Positions 44,397-57,230 are shown, counted from the stretch's first letter. The stretch is DNA of 64,000 nucleotides from Trichostrongylus colubriformis (GCA_963978905.1 OZ022261.1:24549686-24613685), one strand, 5' to 3'. The notes: generated by a model from the sequence alone, not told the origin. Numbers and translations are program-made.

Positions 44397-45835
44397 CCTA
44401 ATGACTTCGACATAGCGCACGAGGATAGGACGAGGACGCCATCAGTCTGTTCTTTTTTTTGTGTTTGTGAGGATGGCCATAAGTGTAGGTGCCTATGGTT
44501 GGGTTCTTTTGAGTTTCTTTGAGTTAAAGGGTTTGAGATTCAAAATCGTCGGAGCAATTTTCTTAGTTATTATTTGGCTTCGAATTCCTTATGCGAACCT
44601 TTTCCTTCAGTTATCCTCTAGGCCTGAACTCCTTACTCGAGATATTTTCCAATCATCCTTTCGCGTGCAATTTCTTATTCGGGGCGTTTTCTTTCGATTA
44701 CCTTTGGGCTCGAATCCTTTGCTCGCGCTTTCCTTGTTATTGTTCTTTAGCTTGGGTTGATTTGTAAAGACTAGGGTCAAGACGAGATTGTTGCACTTGA
44801 GAAGTTATCGCGGTCTTTTTAGCTTTAGTCCCTAATTCCAACCATTACCAAAGAGAGATAGAGGGATACCTTTTAGATCTACTTCTTATTTCCCTTCCTT
44901 CCTTTTGATTTGCTTCCTCCCTAGAAATACGGGGTCTGATGATTGTACGTATTACCTGGGAATTCCATATCGGGGATCGTTGAGAGAAATGGCTTGGGAC
45001 TTTCTAAGCTAGAGACTTCCCATTTCTTCATTTTGCTGGGTAGGTCTCCTCTATAAGTTCACAACAATTACGTTGCTTATCTTCTAAATAGGTTTATAAT
45101 TTGGTAAACGGGTTAGGTGGGAGGTTCAAATTGGCGTATGAGGAGGGGTCTCATTTGGTTCGTCCTCCATATCCACGCCAACCATCGGCACACAGCTGTG
45201 CGTTGGCTATCGGGGAACCCATCTCATCATTACAAAGCGACTCCTGTGACAGCCTGTGGCCTTTGACCTAAGCCTTAAATAATTCAGACAATTTGTTCAT
45301 GTAAATCGCGTCCTCCTTGCAAGTCTGTTCCGTTGTATAGTCAAATTGTTTGAATTATTCATGTCACAGGGCAAAGGCCACAGGCTGTCACAGGATCACG
45401 GCCTAGATTCGTGTGTCCCAACCGTCACCCGGGGAACCCATCTCATCATCACAAAGCGACGATAGGGAGCGCGTGTCATAGTCAATATCGGTTGGAAAGC
45501 TATTTACCATTTCAAAATAGCTGTTAGAGCTTTCGATTCTCTTCGAAATTGCGCGGGTGGATTCGTGGACTCCTTTTTGTCTTTCCGTTGAAATGTGGCA
45601 ACTGTGATCACTTGGGGGCAAAATTTCATGGTTAAGCTGAACTTCGTGATCCAAAAAATCTAAACTAGAGGACAATGATTTAGGATTTGCACCGATCCTG
45701 GGCTCGGGGTAATGTAAGGTGTACAAATTTTAAAAAAGTGTAGTACGTAGTCGGCATCACGCTTATCAGCCATCCTTTGCTATGTTGCAGCTCACCCTAA
45801 GCTCGTCTATTTTCAGCCTTGCACAGGGCAGGCAC
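44397..45835 (+). repeat. Interspersed repeat family G, copy 1
   Basis: This copy shares its start (CTAATGA...AGGACGACGCCATC-like), a minisatellite-like interior and its end (TTATCAGCCA, GCTCACCCTAAG, CAGCCTTGCACAGGGCAGG) with 49213-50090 in the same orientation. The interior (about 44560-44750) consists of four degenerate units of 41-46 bp built on TTCGAATTCCTTATTCGGGC then GTTATCCTTTGGC. A 154-bp foldback element is inserted at 45242-45395. No protein is recognised. Confidence 0.65.
45242..45395. mobile_element. Foldback MITE with 24-bp perfect TIRs
   Basis: TCCTGTGACAGCCTGTGGCC then TTTG at the left is exactly inverted at the right end, and pairing continues through AATAATTCAGACAATTTG and its inverse. 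The flanking segment GGGGAACCCATCTCATCAT with ACAAAGCGAC occurs on both sides (about 45212 and 45433), so the locus also carries a short direct duplication. Confidence 0.85.
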
Positions 45836-45938
45836 GCTAATTGCTATGCAATTGCACCTAGAAACGATCAAGACTTTCTTCTGTTATAAACAGGGTTTGA
45901 AGTATGTTTATTGTATTTGATGATCGCTCATGATTGCA

Positions 45939-46098
45939 AGGCCTCAATCATACCTTGCGCCGGCAAGTTGTGGCTGGTTCACAGGCAGCAAGGCACAGTG
46001 GCGGGGGGCGGATGCGCACAGCCGAGGCAGGCAAGGCGCAGACGCATAGCAACGCAGCCACGCTGTGCCGCCGGCGCCGCAAAGTATCAACGCGGCCT
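45939..46098. mobile_element. MITE, family D
   Basis: AGGCCTCAATCATACCTTGC on the left is inverted on the right, whose inverse reads AGGCCGCGTTGATACTTTGC. Inside are GCCGGC blocks next to each end and the family's GGCAGCAAGGCA series. Confidence 0.8.
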
Positions 46099-48097
46099 GA
46101 GCCAGGGAACCGGAAGGTGTGATCGTTTGCTCAAGCCCAGACGAATCGTGTGTGGGTGAACCACTTCTCACGTGATGAAACCTTTCGCGTCCATGTGAGT
46201 GTAATAATTCACAGTGTTGTTTCATGTGTACCTACACATGCAATAAATTTGAATAAAATAAATTTAATGGCTGTATGACAAGATTATTCGACCATAAATT
46301 AACGAAAGGAAATATTCAAGAAAAGCAAAGCTGCTGACGCGAGTCATGAAATGTGCCACGGTTTTGTGACGAAGAAGAGCGCCATGTAAATTAACCGAGA
46401 GTGAGTAAGCTGTTTCCTTGTGGTTTTTTATACTGACCCGTGCAAAGAATAGATTTTATTCTAGCGGACGAGAATTTTCGTTGAGGTGTTACTAGCTGGT
46501 GGTCTTCAAGGCACAAAGGGATTATTGCTTAACAAACTTCACATACAAGTGATGCCATTCTGTAGGTGTTAATAGAATATGCGCGCGCGATCCATTCCAT
46601 ATTACCTCTAATTAAGAGGTCTCGTTAGAACTTATTCCACTCAGACATCCCACTTTCATTTTCTTCTATGATGATCGATTGCTAATGATGGCTGGTTTGA
46701 AAGATGAGCTGATGACAGCGGTACGAAGAAATGGAATTTAGCCTAAGCCTAGGGGAAGGAATCACTTCACGAACCGGCGATCATCAATCGCAGACATTTC
46801 CAAGCAAAAGCATCCTGATGACAATCAATTGGACACCTTGATAGTACATGTGTTGACGATTTGTAATGGAACTATTTCCAACTGTAGTTTGAAATGCGTT
46901 CTTGAGTGCGACCTCCATAATACATGGGCGCCAAAACGGATTTTCAGGGAAGGCAAGCGGTACAGACGCTAAACAAGTGGGTGAAGCGCGGCTTGGTCCA
47001 GGGCACACCTAGGTGTCGAGGATAATGACGGCTTCACTACGACCCCCTTTTCGTGAACCCGAATACGACCCCCCCCCCCTTTCAACATCTACATAATCTC
47101 AACAGAATTAGTAACTGTTGCGAAGAAGTCTAGGTATTTATTTTACCACTGTAATTTTTGTGTTGATCATTCGAATTCAATCATATTTTCTTGCATAACC
47201 TGGTCAGCTTATGGCGCGTTCCGCTTATCATCTGTCCATTGCTGATTTCTGCAATTACGAACTCCCATCCCCGCAAAATACGACCGCTGTCGAGGATTTG
47301 TCGATTACCGGTAAACCTTGGTTGATCCACCTGGGATAACGGTACATTGTGAATTGTGTATTGCCTCAAGGCGGACGTCAAATCGTTTCAATCCGTTGGC
47401 TGGTCTCTTTTCATTTCGATGCCTTAAAACAACCACCATTAATTCACTAGTTTCTATTCATTTTATTGATTCCGCAATTTCATGTTTCTGCTTCACTAAG
47501 ATTAGGGATAACATGATGATGTAATAGACCTACCTGGTCATAAGGCTTGATGTGCGGTCATACTGCTTGTGCTTAAGCTTGGCAGAATATTTTGTGCATC
47601 TTTTCTGCTTTCATTTTTTTCCTTTTCAATTGGTGAGATTGATGGCATAGATCTGCAAGGAATAAGTTGTTGCAGTGATGAAGCATCGCCTGTTGACAAA
47701 TGGCTTCATCTTTCTCCGTCTCCACAAACCTCAACGACTTCACCATGAAAAGCAGGTTCGTTGAGGCGTGTTCACTCTTCCCTCCATGCTTTATTTTCTT
47801 CAAATTTCACCGCGGCCATTTATTCAGAGCGGTACCGACCAAGCTGGTTTAGTGCACTTTTGAAATGGATTTTACGGATGCTATTCCCTAAATTTCCACA
47901 AAGCATTAAACCAGAGGAGCTTGAAAGCAGCAAGATGTGCTCGGGATCGCTAGCTAGGTCACGTCTTTTTTCTATCATAGTTATCTTTCCGTTTCCTTTT
48001 AGTAAAAATAATATAAGTATTTGGTGATACAATGTTGCTTAAACTTTTCTGTTTCTATACCTGTCCAAATCGGCTAACGTTCACGTACCCGTGCGAG
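46099..48097. other. No gene recognised
   Basis: The stretch holds a family B-like core at 46739 (TTAGCCTAAGCCTAGG) and a double ATACGACCCCC motif at 47037-47082. Frames of 60-88 codons have no supporting features. Confidence 0.4.
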
Positions 48098-48382
48098 CAT
48101 CTGGGAACTCCTGTGGTCACACTTCGAGGAAGAGGTTTCTCAAGGTACGTCCATTTCTACTCTATAGCATTCTTTTGCTTCATTTTTGATTTTTTTGTTT
48201 ACAGCCATCGCAAAGTGGTCCGCGGTCGGACCAGATGGTATTGGCCCGCATGGTCTGGCTGCTTCTGAGCCAGGTGATTCAGTATTTGATACGATTTCGC
48301 CCTACTCTCATGCACTGATTTAGACTTATCATACGGCACGCACCTGCTGGAACTACCGCTCGGAACAAACTTCGACAGGTAA
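48098..48382 (+). CDS. Possible 3' exons of an unrecognised gene
   Basis: Three segments, about 48098-48144, 48205-48273 and 48324-48382 (TAA), are separated by introns of 60 and 50 bp with GT...TTTACAG and GT...ATTTAG borders, the size and form of short nematode introns. Joined in one frame they give IWELLWSHFEEEVSQ, then AIAKWSAVGPDGIGPHGLAA and ending LSYGTHLLELPLGTNFDR. Phases agree across both introns. The acceptor of the first segment is poor, I do not recognise the protein, and no upstream exons were found. It may be a decayed gene end or chance. Confidence 0.3.
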
Positions 48383-49212
48383 CTGCTCCTTCCTGGATGA
48401 CGACAACTCATTAGAAAGTGAGTACTCTAATTATCGGAACTTTGGGTAACGACGGAAAACGGGCGTGGAAAGAGAACATTTATAATTTTCTTTCACTTCT
48501 TCCCTTCTCACAATACTGGCTTGGTTATGCTGCAAGTTCATTCTCTAGCCGATTTCTCATGCTTTCATTCGTGAAGGTTGTGAGGTAGATACTGTTGTGC
48601 GTGACCAAATGGATTTTGGTAATTCTTTTCAGATGGCTTACATAATCGTGGCCGCCTTTCTTCTGATGGGTAGCAGTTTTCACCTACGCAAGGTACCATC
48701 CGAGCTGTGAAAGTGCTGCTGTTTTTTTTTCGAGGTATCTTTAGGTATTCCTCGGTGGTAATACTTGTGACTTTGTGAATTAAGCAATCCCTTCGTTCAG
48801 ACATTCACCTGTGGTTCTCTGCGGTCCAATGCGCACCACTGCGCTGGTTTACAATGATATATATGACAGCTGCACTCCAAAGAAGGCAGCAGAAGTGCTC
48901 ATATTGTGGGCGGCCGTGAAGTGAACTGGACTGTAATTACGAAGTAAGCTTTTCCGAAAACTTTTTTGATACTGCGTACATGGTAATGTGCTGTTCCCTC
49001 TTCCAATAGTCTGATCTCTCTTTTCCCTCATTCTTGAATCCATTGTACATTTGTTCTTTGTTAGGACGCTCGAGTTATGGGAAGAAGTGCTTCCTCACTC
49101 AAAATGAGGATTGTTATAATGGGCAATTGACGACCGGGAACGAGGTTGGTTTCGCTGTAACTGTAATTTGGAGTGATTCTGATTTGACTGCTTTTACCTT
49201 TTACAGGTGCGT
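48383..49212. other. No gene recognised; one exon-like segment
   Basis: Between TTTGTTAG at 49063 and GAGGTTGG near 49144 is an open segment reading KKCFLTQNEDCYNGQLTTGN, bordered by possible splice sites. It cannot be linked in phase to the segments at 48.1-48.4 kb, so it is only noted. Confidence 0.3.
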
Positions 49213-50090
49213 GCCTAATGATGTCTGATGCAATACGTTCGAGAACAGGACGACGCCATCGTTTTTTTTTTTTTTTTTTTTTGTTTTTCATTTCTATGGG
49301 GGGCTGGCTATGAGTGTAGTGCCCAGAATTGGGGTGTTTTCGTTTTTCTTTATTGAACGGGGTATAGGATTTACTGGGCTTTAGTAATATCTGGACCATT
49401 TTGTTCGTTATCCCTGGGCTTCAAATTTCTTATTCGGGCTTTCTACTAGTTATCCTTTAGCTTCAAATACCTTATCGGGCTGTTTTTTAATTATCCTTGG
49501 GCTTTAGTTCTTTTATTCGGGCTGTTTTCTCTTGAAGAACCTTCGGCTTCAAATTCCTTGTTGTTGTTCTCTAATTTGGTCCATCCTATCCATCACCTTG
49601 AATCAGCACAGTTATGCACAGCATCGGTTGACTACAGGGTACCCATCTCCATCGCTTTTTTTATGTTGGTTAGCGCTTTCCTTTCCTTTTCTCGTCCAGT
49701 TTCCAAAACCAGGTGGGCTTATGGGTCGATATGGACTGAGAAGCTAACCACCGTTTCACAAAATAGTGTTATGATACGTCTCAGGTCTCTTCGAAGTAGT
49801 TCAGGGTGCATTCCTTTTTTCCCGTCGAAAACAGTTGTGATAGTTTAAGGTGTGAATTCTGTGGATTTGTCAATTGCGTGATGTAACATAATCAGATTAG
49901 AGAACAACGACAAAGAATGCGCGCCAATCCTGGGTTTGGGGTGACGTTAAATGTTAATCTAAAAAAAGGCTTGGGGGGGGGGGTATATTGGGCACAAACG
50001 CTTATCAGCCACCCTCTGTTGTGTTGTAGCTCACCCTAAGTTTTCAGCCTTGCACAGGGCAGGAGGGCGTGTACCTTCTAAGGACGAGTC
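49213..50090 (+). repeat. Interspersed repeat family G, copy 2
   Basis: This is the second copy of the repeat at 44397-45835. It includes a T-run of about 20 (49262), four units of about 42 bp (49428-49570) with TTCAAATTTCTTATTCGGGC at the start of each, and the shared end GCTCACCCTAAG then CAGCCTTGCACAGGGCAGG. It is shorter mainly because it lacks the foldback insertion and the adjacent duplication. Confidence 0.65.
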
Positions 50091-50350
50091 AACCCCTTTA
50101 TATGAATCCCACGCATTGTTTCCTGCCGGTGGACTCGACTCATCGTGCTCCACAGATCGGCATGCCTTGGTGAGTCAAATGTTTTCTTTTGGTATTCTCT
50201 GTTTCCAGTGTAGCTGGGCAACTCAACAGCGTGCCATAGTCACGTCGGTGTTGTCCTCGGGTCGGTCGCTCCGAAAAGAAGCGTCGAAAGACAGGGATCA
50301 GTAGGTTGTTTCTATGGGAGGCAGACGTCAGACTTCTTGGGCCTGTGAGT
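50026..50350 (+). repeat. Family H block, left member of an inverted pair
   Basis: GTTGTAGCTCACCCTAAGTT through ATCGGCATGCCTTGGTGAGT and TCGGGTCGGTCGCTCCGAAA matches, with divergence, the minus strand of 54660-54977. In both, the reading frame around RHALV-QMF remains open, but no protein family is recognised. Confidence 0.6.
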
Positions 50351-50627
50351 AGCGCCATTTTTCGTGCCAAAACATTGTAGTCGGTCTTGTCAAAACTATG
50401 CCAAATCGCTTTTCGATGTTTCGTGCCGAAAATCGGCCGCCAAGCTTTTCAAGCTAAAACTACGCAGCTTTTCGTGCCAAAACTCCGAACCACAGCTGGC
50501 ACTACGATGACGATATCGATCTCCCAATCTGCAAAGGCAGAATAGGTCAGAACTTGAGGTGTTTCGTGCAGCATTTACGCAACTCCCAATATGACTGCAG
50601 CAGAGCATAGTATTGCTGAATCTAGCA

Positions 50628-50978
50628 ACCAGGGTCAAGCATGGTTTGAGGAGTCCTCATGGGGTCGTGTTTTGGGTGCCAAAAAGGGATTGGTCTCCCC
50701 ATGAAAATGTTTTTGTGTCCCACGAAGGAATGGGTGGGATTTTTCGAATCTATCGGGGTATCATCAACATTATACTATTTTTCTGTTTTTTTAGTGATCC
50801 AAGGCGGTCAAGTGGACTGGTGGGCTGTAAAAACTTAGCTCCTTTACTAGGTAGTAGTGGTATCGTACGACAATACCAACAACATTTGTCATCATAAAGG
50901 GCGGGGTCGTGTCAAATTGGTTCTGGGCATGATCGTATTTTTTAAAAATCCCTCCAAAACAGTGCTTGACCCTAGTAG
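50628..50978. mobile_element. Possible MITE with AGGGTCAAGCA ends
   Basis: CAGGGTCAAGCATGGTTTGA at the left resembles the inverse of the right end (CTAGGGTCAAGCACTGTTTT). Pairing beyond about 25 bp is weak. Confidence 0.4.
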
Positions 50979-51859
50979 GCAAAAAAGCCATCTCTAGACA
51001 TCGTAGTAGCTACCAATTGGTGTGGGCGGTTCGTAGAAATTGTGAGTAATCATGAAATCTTGCTGCATAAGTATGAAGCTCTGATCCTCATGGCAGCTCT
51101 CGAGATTTGGAGCAATCTGAGGAAGCTACTTCTTCGATCTGGAAATCTCAGCATTGCTCTTTGAACACCTGATTTTTTTTTCAAAAAGAAGGTACGATAA
51201 GGCATGTTGCTTGTAAATCCATGGATAATGTCCTTGAAGACGATTACTTGAATCGTTCCTTGGAGTGTTTGTAGTCTATCAATTACCAGTCTTCGATTTT
51301 CTGAAGCTATTCCCCGAACTGCTGTCGATGTCGCGGTTCTTCGTCTCGACAGCCGCTATCGCATGCTTTCATAGCAGTGAGTTTTTTTTCCAGAGTTCTT
51401 ATGAAATCATAGAGAATGGTCGTTGTTTTTAAGTTGCTTTGAGAGTTAGATTGTCACATAATTTTCGGCTCACTTTGTATTCATTATAGCAAAAATTGCT
51501 CGAAGAATTTTGCAACGGGTGTAATCGGCTTTTACAGTTCGAGTAGGTGGCACCCGTTTCGCCACACACATTGATGCTGTTTTGCAAAAAGCTCTTTAAG
51601 AACTCATTTTTCGTGAATGCCGCCACGTTGTATAAACACTAAGCTTCTTGGAAGATTGATTGGACGATGGGAGAGAGGACGACATCGTAATTGTTGATCA
51701 ACCCACTCGGAGGTTGCTTCTTTTCTACACATTCAAACGGTCCCTCGGTCTTAGTTGTCGATGCCCTACGCGACGTCGTTGAATGGGTATGACGTGGATT
51801 TTGTCGTTTGCTAAAGCATTGCAGCTGTCATGTAATGGCACTGGTGAGAAATGTCTACG

Positions 51860-52372
51860 AGTCGGGAACATCGGAAGTGTGGGGGTTGGATACCACAAGC
51901 GCAGAGTGTAGCCGCCTTACACACGGTTTGGCATCGTCATGTTCTACTTGACTCCGCATCGACTGCATACTCACTGGTGATGAGATGTGGTTAGTGTCGG
52001 CTATATAATCCTGGAAACAGCAGCGGCTTATTCTTGAGGATGCCGGAGTTCCGATCATCAGTTGCCAACACGTCTAATGAGAGGAGATGGATTTTACGTT
52101 GGTGCAGCAGCCTTGCAGAACCCTACCAATAGCAACATGATCGCAATCTCTTTCACAAGAAGAAGAAAGATGGAGGTCATTCCATAGTCATCATGTGTCA
52201 CGAGAAATGGAAGGCAAAGCGACAACATTTTCCGCCTGCAGCAATCTCGCGCCAACGGATTTCTGCCTATCCTGCTCTCTAGCCCTCTTCTTCGAGGAGA
52301 AATCACAGTCGATCAAGGTGATAGATAAATTGGCATCGATCAGAAGTCAAGGGAAATCGAAAGAATACTGAG
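51860..52372 (+). pseudogene. Mariner transposase relic (third mariner)
   Basis: DCILTGDEMW at 51961-51990 is the first catalytic aspartate motif of mariner transposases. After stops and frame changes SNLAPTDFCL near 52240-52270 is the third aspartate motif (normally YSPDLAPTDY), and ALFFEEKSQSI follows as in the family. Several stop codons interrupt it. The intervening second motif is not legible, and no TIRs were found. It differs from the two copies at 6.4 and 37.4 kb, which lack this first motif. Confidence 0.75.
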
Positions 52373-54559
52373 AGTTTCCCAGCATACGTAGATAACTTGG
52401 GGTATATTATGTGAATCGTTTTATTAAAGAACAGTACGAACACTCAAATTGAAAATTAGCGAAAGTGAGACAGAAATTATGTGACTACCTGACACATCCT
52501 AGTTTTTTCTTTATAAAAAAAGTTGCCTCTGTGCATATTCATGGTAAGGTATGAGCCTGGGAATCCTTGATTTGATAATTCGCGGTTTTTCGACTGTTTT
52601 ATGATATTTGAGCATGATGTTCACTAAACACATTGGGTAGGGTAACAAGGTGAAGTAATTTGGCACCGTCATGCGCTTATTTATGGGGTATAGAATAATA
52701 GAGCAATCTATTGATAAGTACAAAATTTGGACTGTATTTTCATTACTCAAGCGCTTGTGAGAAGAAATTGGTTGTAAAGGGAAAAGCCATAGCCATTGTT
52801 TTTCAAACCATGGTTTTTCCGCGTCTCTGATTCATTCGCATCTGACATGGGTACTTTTAATAATCGATCGTTCTAAAAAGAAAGTCTTAATGTCTCACAG
52901 ATGAGTCCTTTCAAGGTCCCAACAGCAAACCCATATTTTGGGAAATGTTTGAGAACAGTTGCTTTTGGTAAGCTTTTGTGGTTGTCCACATTTTGGTTGC
53001 TCTCGCTTATTATACCTAATCGAGGCTTCTCCGCTGTTCATTTCCTCAATTATTTGGGCTCGGTTTGAAAAATTCTGTCAGTTTGCTTTCGGAAATTAAG
53101 ACTACGCATCTCAATTGCTGGTCATGAAAGCTGAAGCAGGAATAATAAGCGGGTTGCTTCTGCTGTTAATGATCAAGGAAATTTGGTGAATAGTGGAATA
53201 GAAGGCGCATAATCTACGGTTTTTGTGGACTGCTAAGTCTAGAGATTCAATGATTCATGGACCTTTGTAGGAATCACAGTCACTGAGTTATAGGGCTTAT
53301 TGTATCAATTCGTTGGGCTGCTGAACCTTTTGGGGTTACCACATAGGTAGGGCGCCTATGTTGTCGATTTGCACGTTTTCCGCTCTAGTAATACAACTCT
53401 TGTTCCTTCCTCGGGAGCGCAAGTAATCTTTCAAAGTAGCTTGCACTCTTTCAAGTAGTTTATTGCACATTCAGGGAGAGATCTGCAAGAAGTCCAAACA
53501 GTCCTTGTTCGACTGAATGCCATTTCATCACTAAGTCATCAGCACAAGCAAAAATAAAGTTAAGCTTTAGTTTGCGGTTGAAATAATCTCAAGCTCACCC
53601 CATGCAAATGTGCACGAAGGCAATGTATTTCAGAAAAGATGGTACATGAAGCAACTTAAGAGCTATTCGATTATTTTCTGTGGTTTCATCTGAATTCTAG
53701 AAAGATCACGGCTATGAACGTATGCAACTGCGGCCGAAGAAGTGGAGAACCGCGTCATCGGGAACGGTTCGGCTATAGCTCCACAGAATCGAGGACCGGG
53801 TGGAGACCGTGATAAGATGTACAAATCCATTACTCCGTATGCCAGTATTGTCACTGGCTCGAGTACTATTGATGGGCGCTTTTCATAGGGATTGAGGCTA
53901 TGGTCTAAAAAGGGTGGGGAGTCCTCAGAGGGGTAGGCTTATCTTGGGTTGGAGAAAAGGGTCATAGTTGAGGAAGAAATTCTTCGACAAATCCGTAATG
54001 ACCTTCCTCCTTTTGGTGATACTGAAGGCGATCAGTTCTCCAAAAAAAGGGTCGGTTAATTGAGCATGGGTATCGGTAGAATGACGAAACTGTTTTTGAA
54101 AACAATCTCAATATACACAACCTCATAGTGGGGACGAGGGTCGTACCGTCAGGATAGCTTAAAGGGGGTATTAGTTTCCTCCAGTACAGAAATGCCAGCT
54201 TAGTTCCCACAACATTTAAAATAGACTGTAAGCACTCCAAGAAACGAATAAAGTGGTTGCTTTCCATATTTTCCGTCGCTCTGCAAGCATCACGCCTAAT
54301 CTTACCCTACTTTTGAGACCAAGCAGGTGTTCGAGAAGCAATGATGAAATTTTTTTAAATCGAAGGAGTAGTTCCTCTGATTGCTGCGAGAGTCGTGAGC
54401 TACCGCACAACGTGAATCACGGCTCCATACCTGTACAGTAAAGTTTCATGGTTAGTTACAATTTCTAGGAAACGACCATTCCAAATGGTTGTTGCCACGA
54501 TTCCCAAGAATGGCTTATGGTGGTTTTTAACTGAAGGTAGTTTCAGCATAATTATGCTC
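52373..54559. other. No gene recognised
   Basis: The sequence is AT-rich, with frames of at most about 100 codons on either strand that show no family features. I see no clear repeat structure. Confidence 0.4.
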
Positions 54560-54977
54560 TGCTAGGCGCCATATTGGTGTATCGTGCAATGGCTGCATGA
54601 AAGATCGATAGTTTTGATCCGTTGTGCCTTTCTTTGCACATTGGAAGATCGATATCGCTCTTTGTAGTGCAGTAGGTCCAAGAAGTCAGTCGTCTGCTCC
54701 CCATGGAGACAGCCTTTACAGATCGCTGTCTTATCGATTGCTTCTTTTCGAAGTGGCCGACCCGAGGGCACACCCGACGGGATCTTTGCGCGCTGGGGAG
54801 CCGTCTGGCTACACTAGAAACAGTGAGTGCCACAAGAAACATTTGGCACACCAAGGCATGTCGATCTGAGGAGCTCGATGGGACGAATCCATCCGGTGGG
54901 AAACCGAGAAAACGCGCGTGCGCGGCCGTGGGGAAAGGGGCGGAGCGGGGAAGAAAACTTAGGGTGAGCACAACATT
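54560..54977 (-). repeat. Family H block, right member of an inverted pair
   Basis: This is the minus-strand counterpart of 50026-50350. It ends with GTTGTGCTCACCCTAAGTTT read on the minus strand. A 139-codon minus-strand frame covers it, with DRHALVCQMF as the segment shared with the left member. Confidence 0.6.
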
Positions 54978-54999
54978 GCTGATTGTAATTGTACTTTAT

Positions 55000-57230
55000 C
55001 ACTGTATTTTGTAATAAACTTTATTAACACAATCAATGTACAAAACATATGAAATAAAACAACAACAAAACATCACACAACTGAGAACATATAGCACGCA
55101 ATACCACACACCACAGCACACATACACAAGCAACTCAGCACATAACTCCCAACACAACACAGCATCACGCACACAGACCACAACGTGAGCAACTCACACA
55201 CCTCTCACACAATTTCCACGCACGCATAGATCACCTTGCACTTACATATGTCCTCTGGTACACAACTGTTTGCACAATTCACTCCCAAAGGGTATGCCCT
55301 TATGCATGCATTCTGCAACACATCCGCACACACACGCACATCCCATACTCCTTCTGCAGATACAAGATGATCCATAAATCGTGCAACAATTTGTGCGTTT
55401 CACCCTAATTCTTTCGGTCTAACTGAGATTTACCAAGGTTTGCTATACCATTGCCAACTGCAATGTCATCGGAATCAATTTTCATTGTCATTGCTCGTCT
55501 TAGCGTTCAGTACCCAACAAAAGTGGTTTTTTTTTTCTCAGAAGGATGGAAATCCCCCAAGGATCATTGCTCATCGTCGAGCTCATCACCTACTCTACAC
55601 CGAAGGGAAAACAATAAAGGACATCTGGGATTTTCGAAATCATCACAAAGTAGAAATTACAGCACAGGGCCTTCGCCACTCAGCACCAAAAATGTACTGG
55701 AAGGGGTATGAAACCAGTGATGGCAGTGCAAATCAAAACCACCCCACTGTTTGGGCTATCTGAAGGTCTAGGTAAAGTACGTACAGGAATACGTTCACTT
55801 CAAGAAAAGTCACACCGTAAAAGCCGTTTTGCACTATTTATGGATCACCATGTATTTTCATTTTCCGACACCTTCTTCGAATGCTCCCACACTTCAGGAT
55901 CCCACCTTCCAAACATACACAAACTAAATCTCACTCGCACACATCCCAACGCTCACTGACTTCCCCACCATCCGGGGCAAATTTACTTGCTAACAAAACC
56001 CCGCCATCCGCCAACCCTGGCGCACACACCCTCTCCTCACAGGCTTTCAAGACTACGACGCTATGCACCCAGATTACATACTCCCCAAAAGCCTGCCTTC
56101 CTATGCTTCTTATGCTTCCACTACCCCTTTACTCCAACTAACCTTTACACCCACTCTCCAGAACGCTCCAGCTAATACCTACTCTACCAATTAAATACCC
56201 TCACAAGCACTTCCACAATAATGATCTAGCCCACAGCTCCTTACAAAAAAAACACCTTTACCCCTGCACATGTACCTCACACCCACTTCACAACCTACCA
56301 AATCCCTGTCAACTTATACGATCACCATCCCGGGCACAAACTCTCGCACATACCCAGCGCTCTTCTAGAACCCCCTTCCCACTTCCCTCGTCTAGCATAC
56401 ACACATCTCCAGATGCACCAATACATCCATACATACACTCATGCATGCTCTCACCTGGCACCCTTTTCACACCAGGGCCAAGCATGCCGATGATCTCCAG
56501 TGCCATTAATTCCACTGCCTGAGGTGGATTTTCAGAATACATCTTTTTCCTTTCGTTCAACTTTCATTCAAGGATCCTCTCAAGTACTCCCAGTCCCCTT
56601 GTCCCCTTCCCCCTCCAATGCTACTCATTCTTGTTCTTCCCTCAGCAGGCTTCCGAATGTGCAGCACCTAAGAATCCTACTCTAGGTCCGTGCCCCTTCT
56701 ACTCATATCCCCTCCCCCTAAATGACACATGAACGCCTAATGCCCCCCCCCCCTTACCCAGCCTCCATATTCCCAAGTTCGTCCGGATCGGATCGTCCCT
56801 TCTCATGATCCAATAAATCAATTCTCATTCAACACGTTCTTACGTGCCATCCGCTGCGTATTCCTCTTACCTAGGAAGCCCCACTGCAGGAACATCGCAT
56901 GCTTGGCTCTCCTTTCATAATCCATGCACACATTCGCGCACATATATTTCACACCCAACGAACACTCAGACCTCACAACTACTGCTTATCACCTCATAAA
57001 CAAACGGGTGGAGTTCAGTCAATATCCTACGTAAAAAACCTTGGGCAATATCAACATATAACACTAAGCCACTTATCTTGAGAGAAAGAGACATCAGGAG
57101 TTATTATAAAGCTACGGCACAACGTAGTTTCTAAAATACCCAACTCAGACTACAAAATATACTCAACAGAAATCAACAAAGGAAAATACAGTGAGTACAA
57201 CAAGTACAACAAATGCAACAAACACTAAAT
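55000..57230. other. G-poor, CA-rich tract of about 2.2 kb
   Basis: The + strand is visibly depleted of G for most of its length, with many CACAC, ACCACAC and CCCAC runs, so the opposite strand is GT-rich. Open frames of 80-107 codons result from the absence of TGA/TAG and are low in complexity. No gene, tandem unit or terminal repeat was found. The tract begins just after the family H block. Confidence 0.6.

Noticed and set aside
55881..56141. 86-codon frame in the CA-rich tract
   Set aside because: It is open because the strand lacks G; composition is repetitive and no homology is evident.
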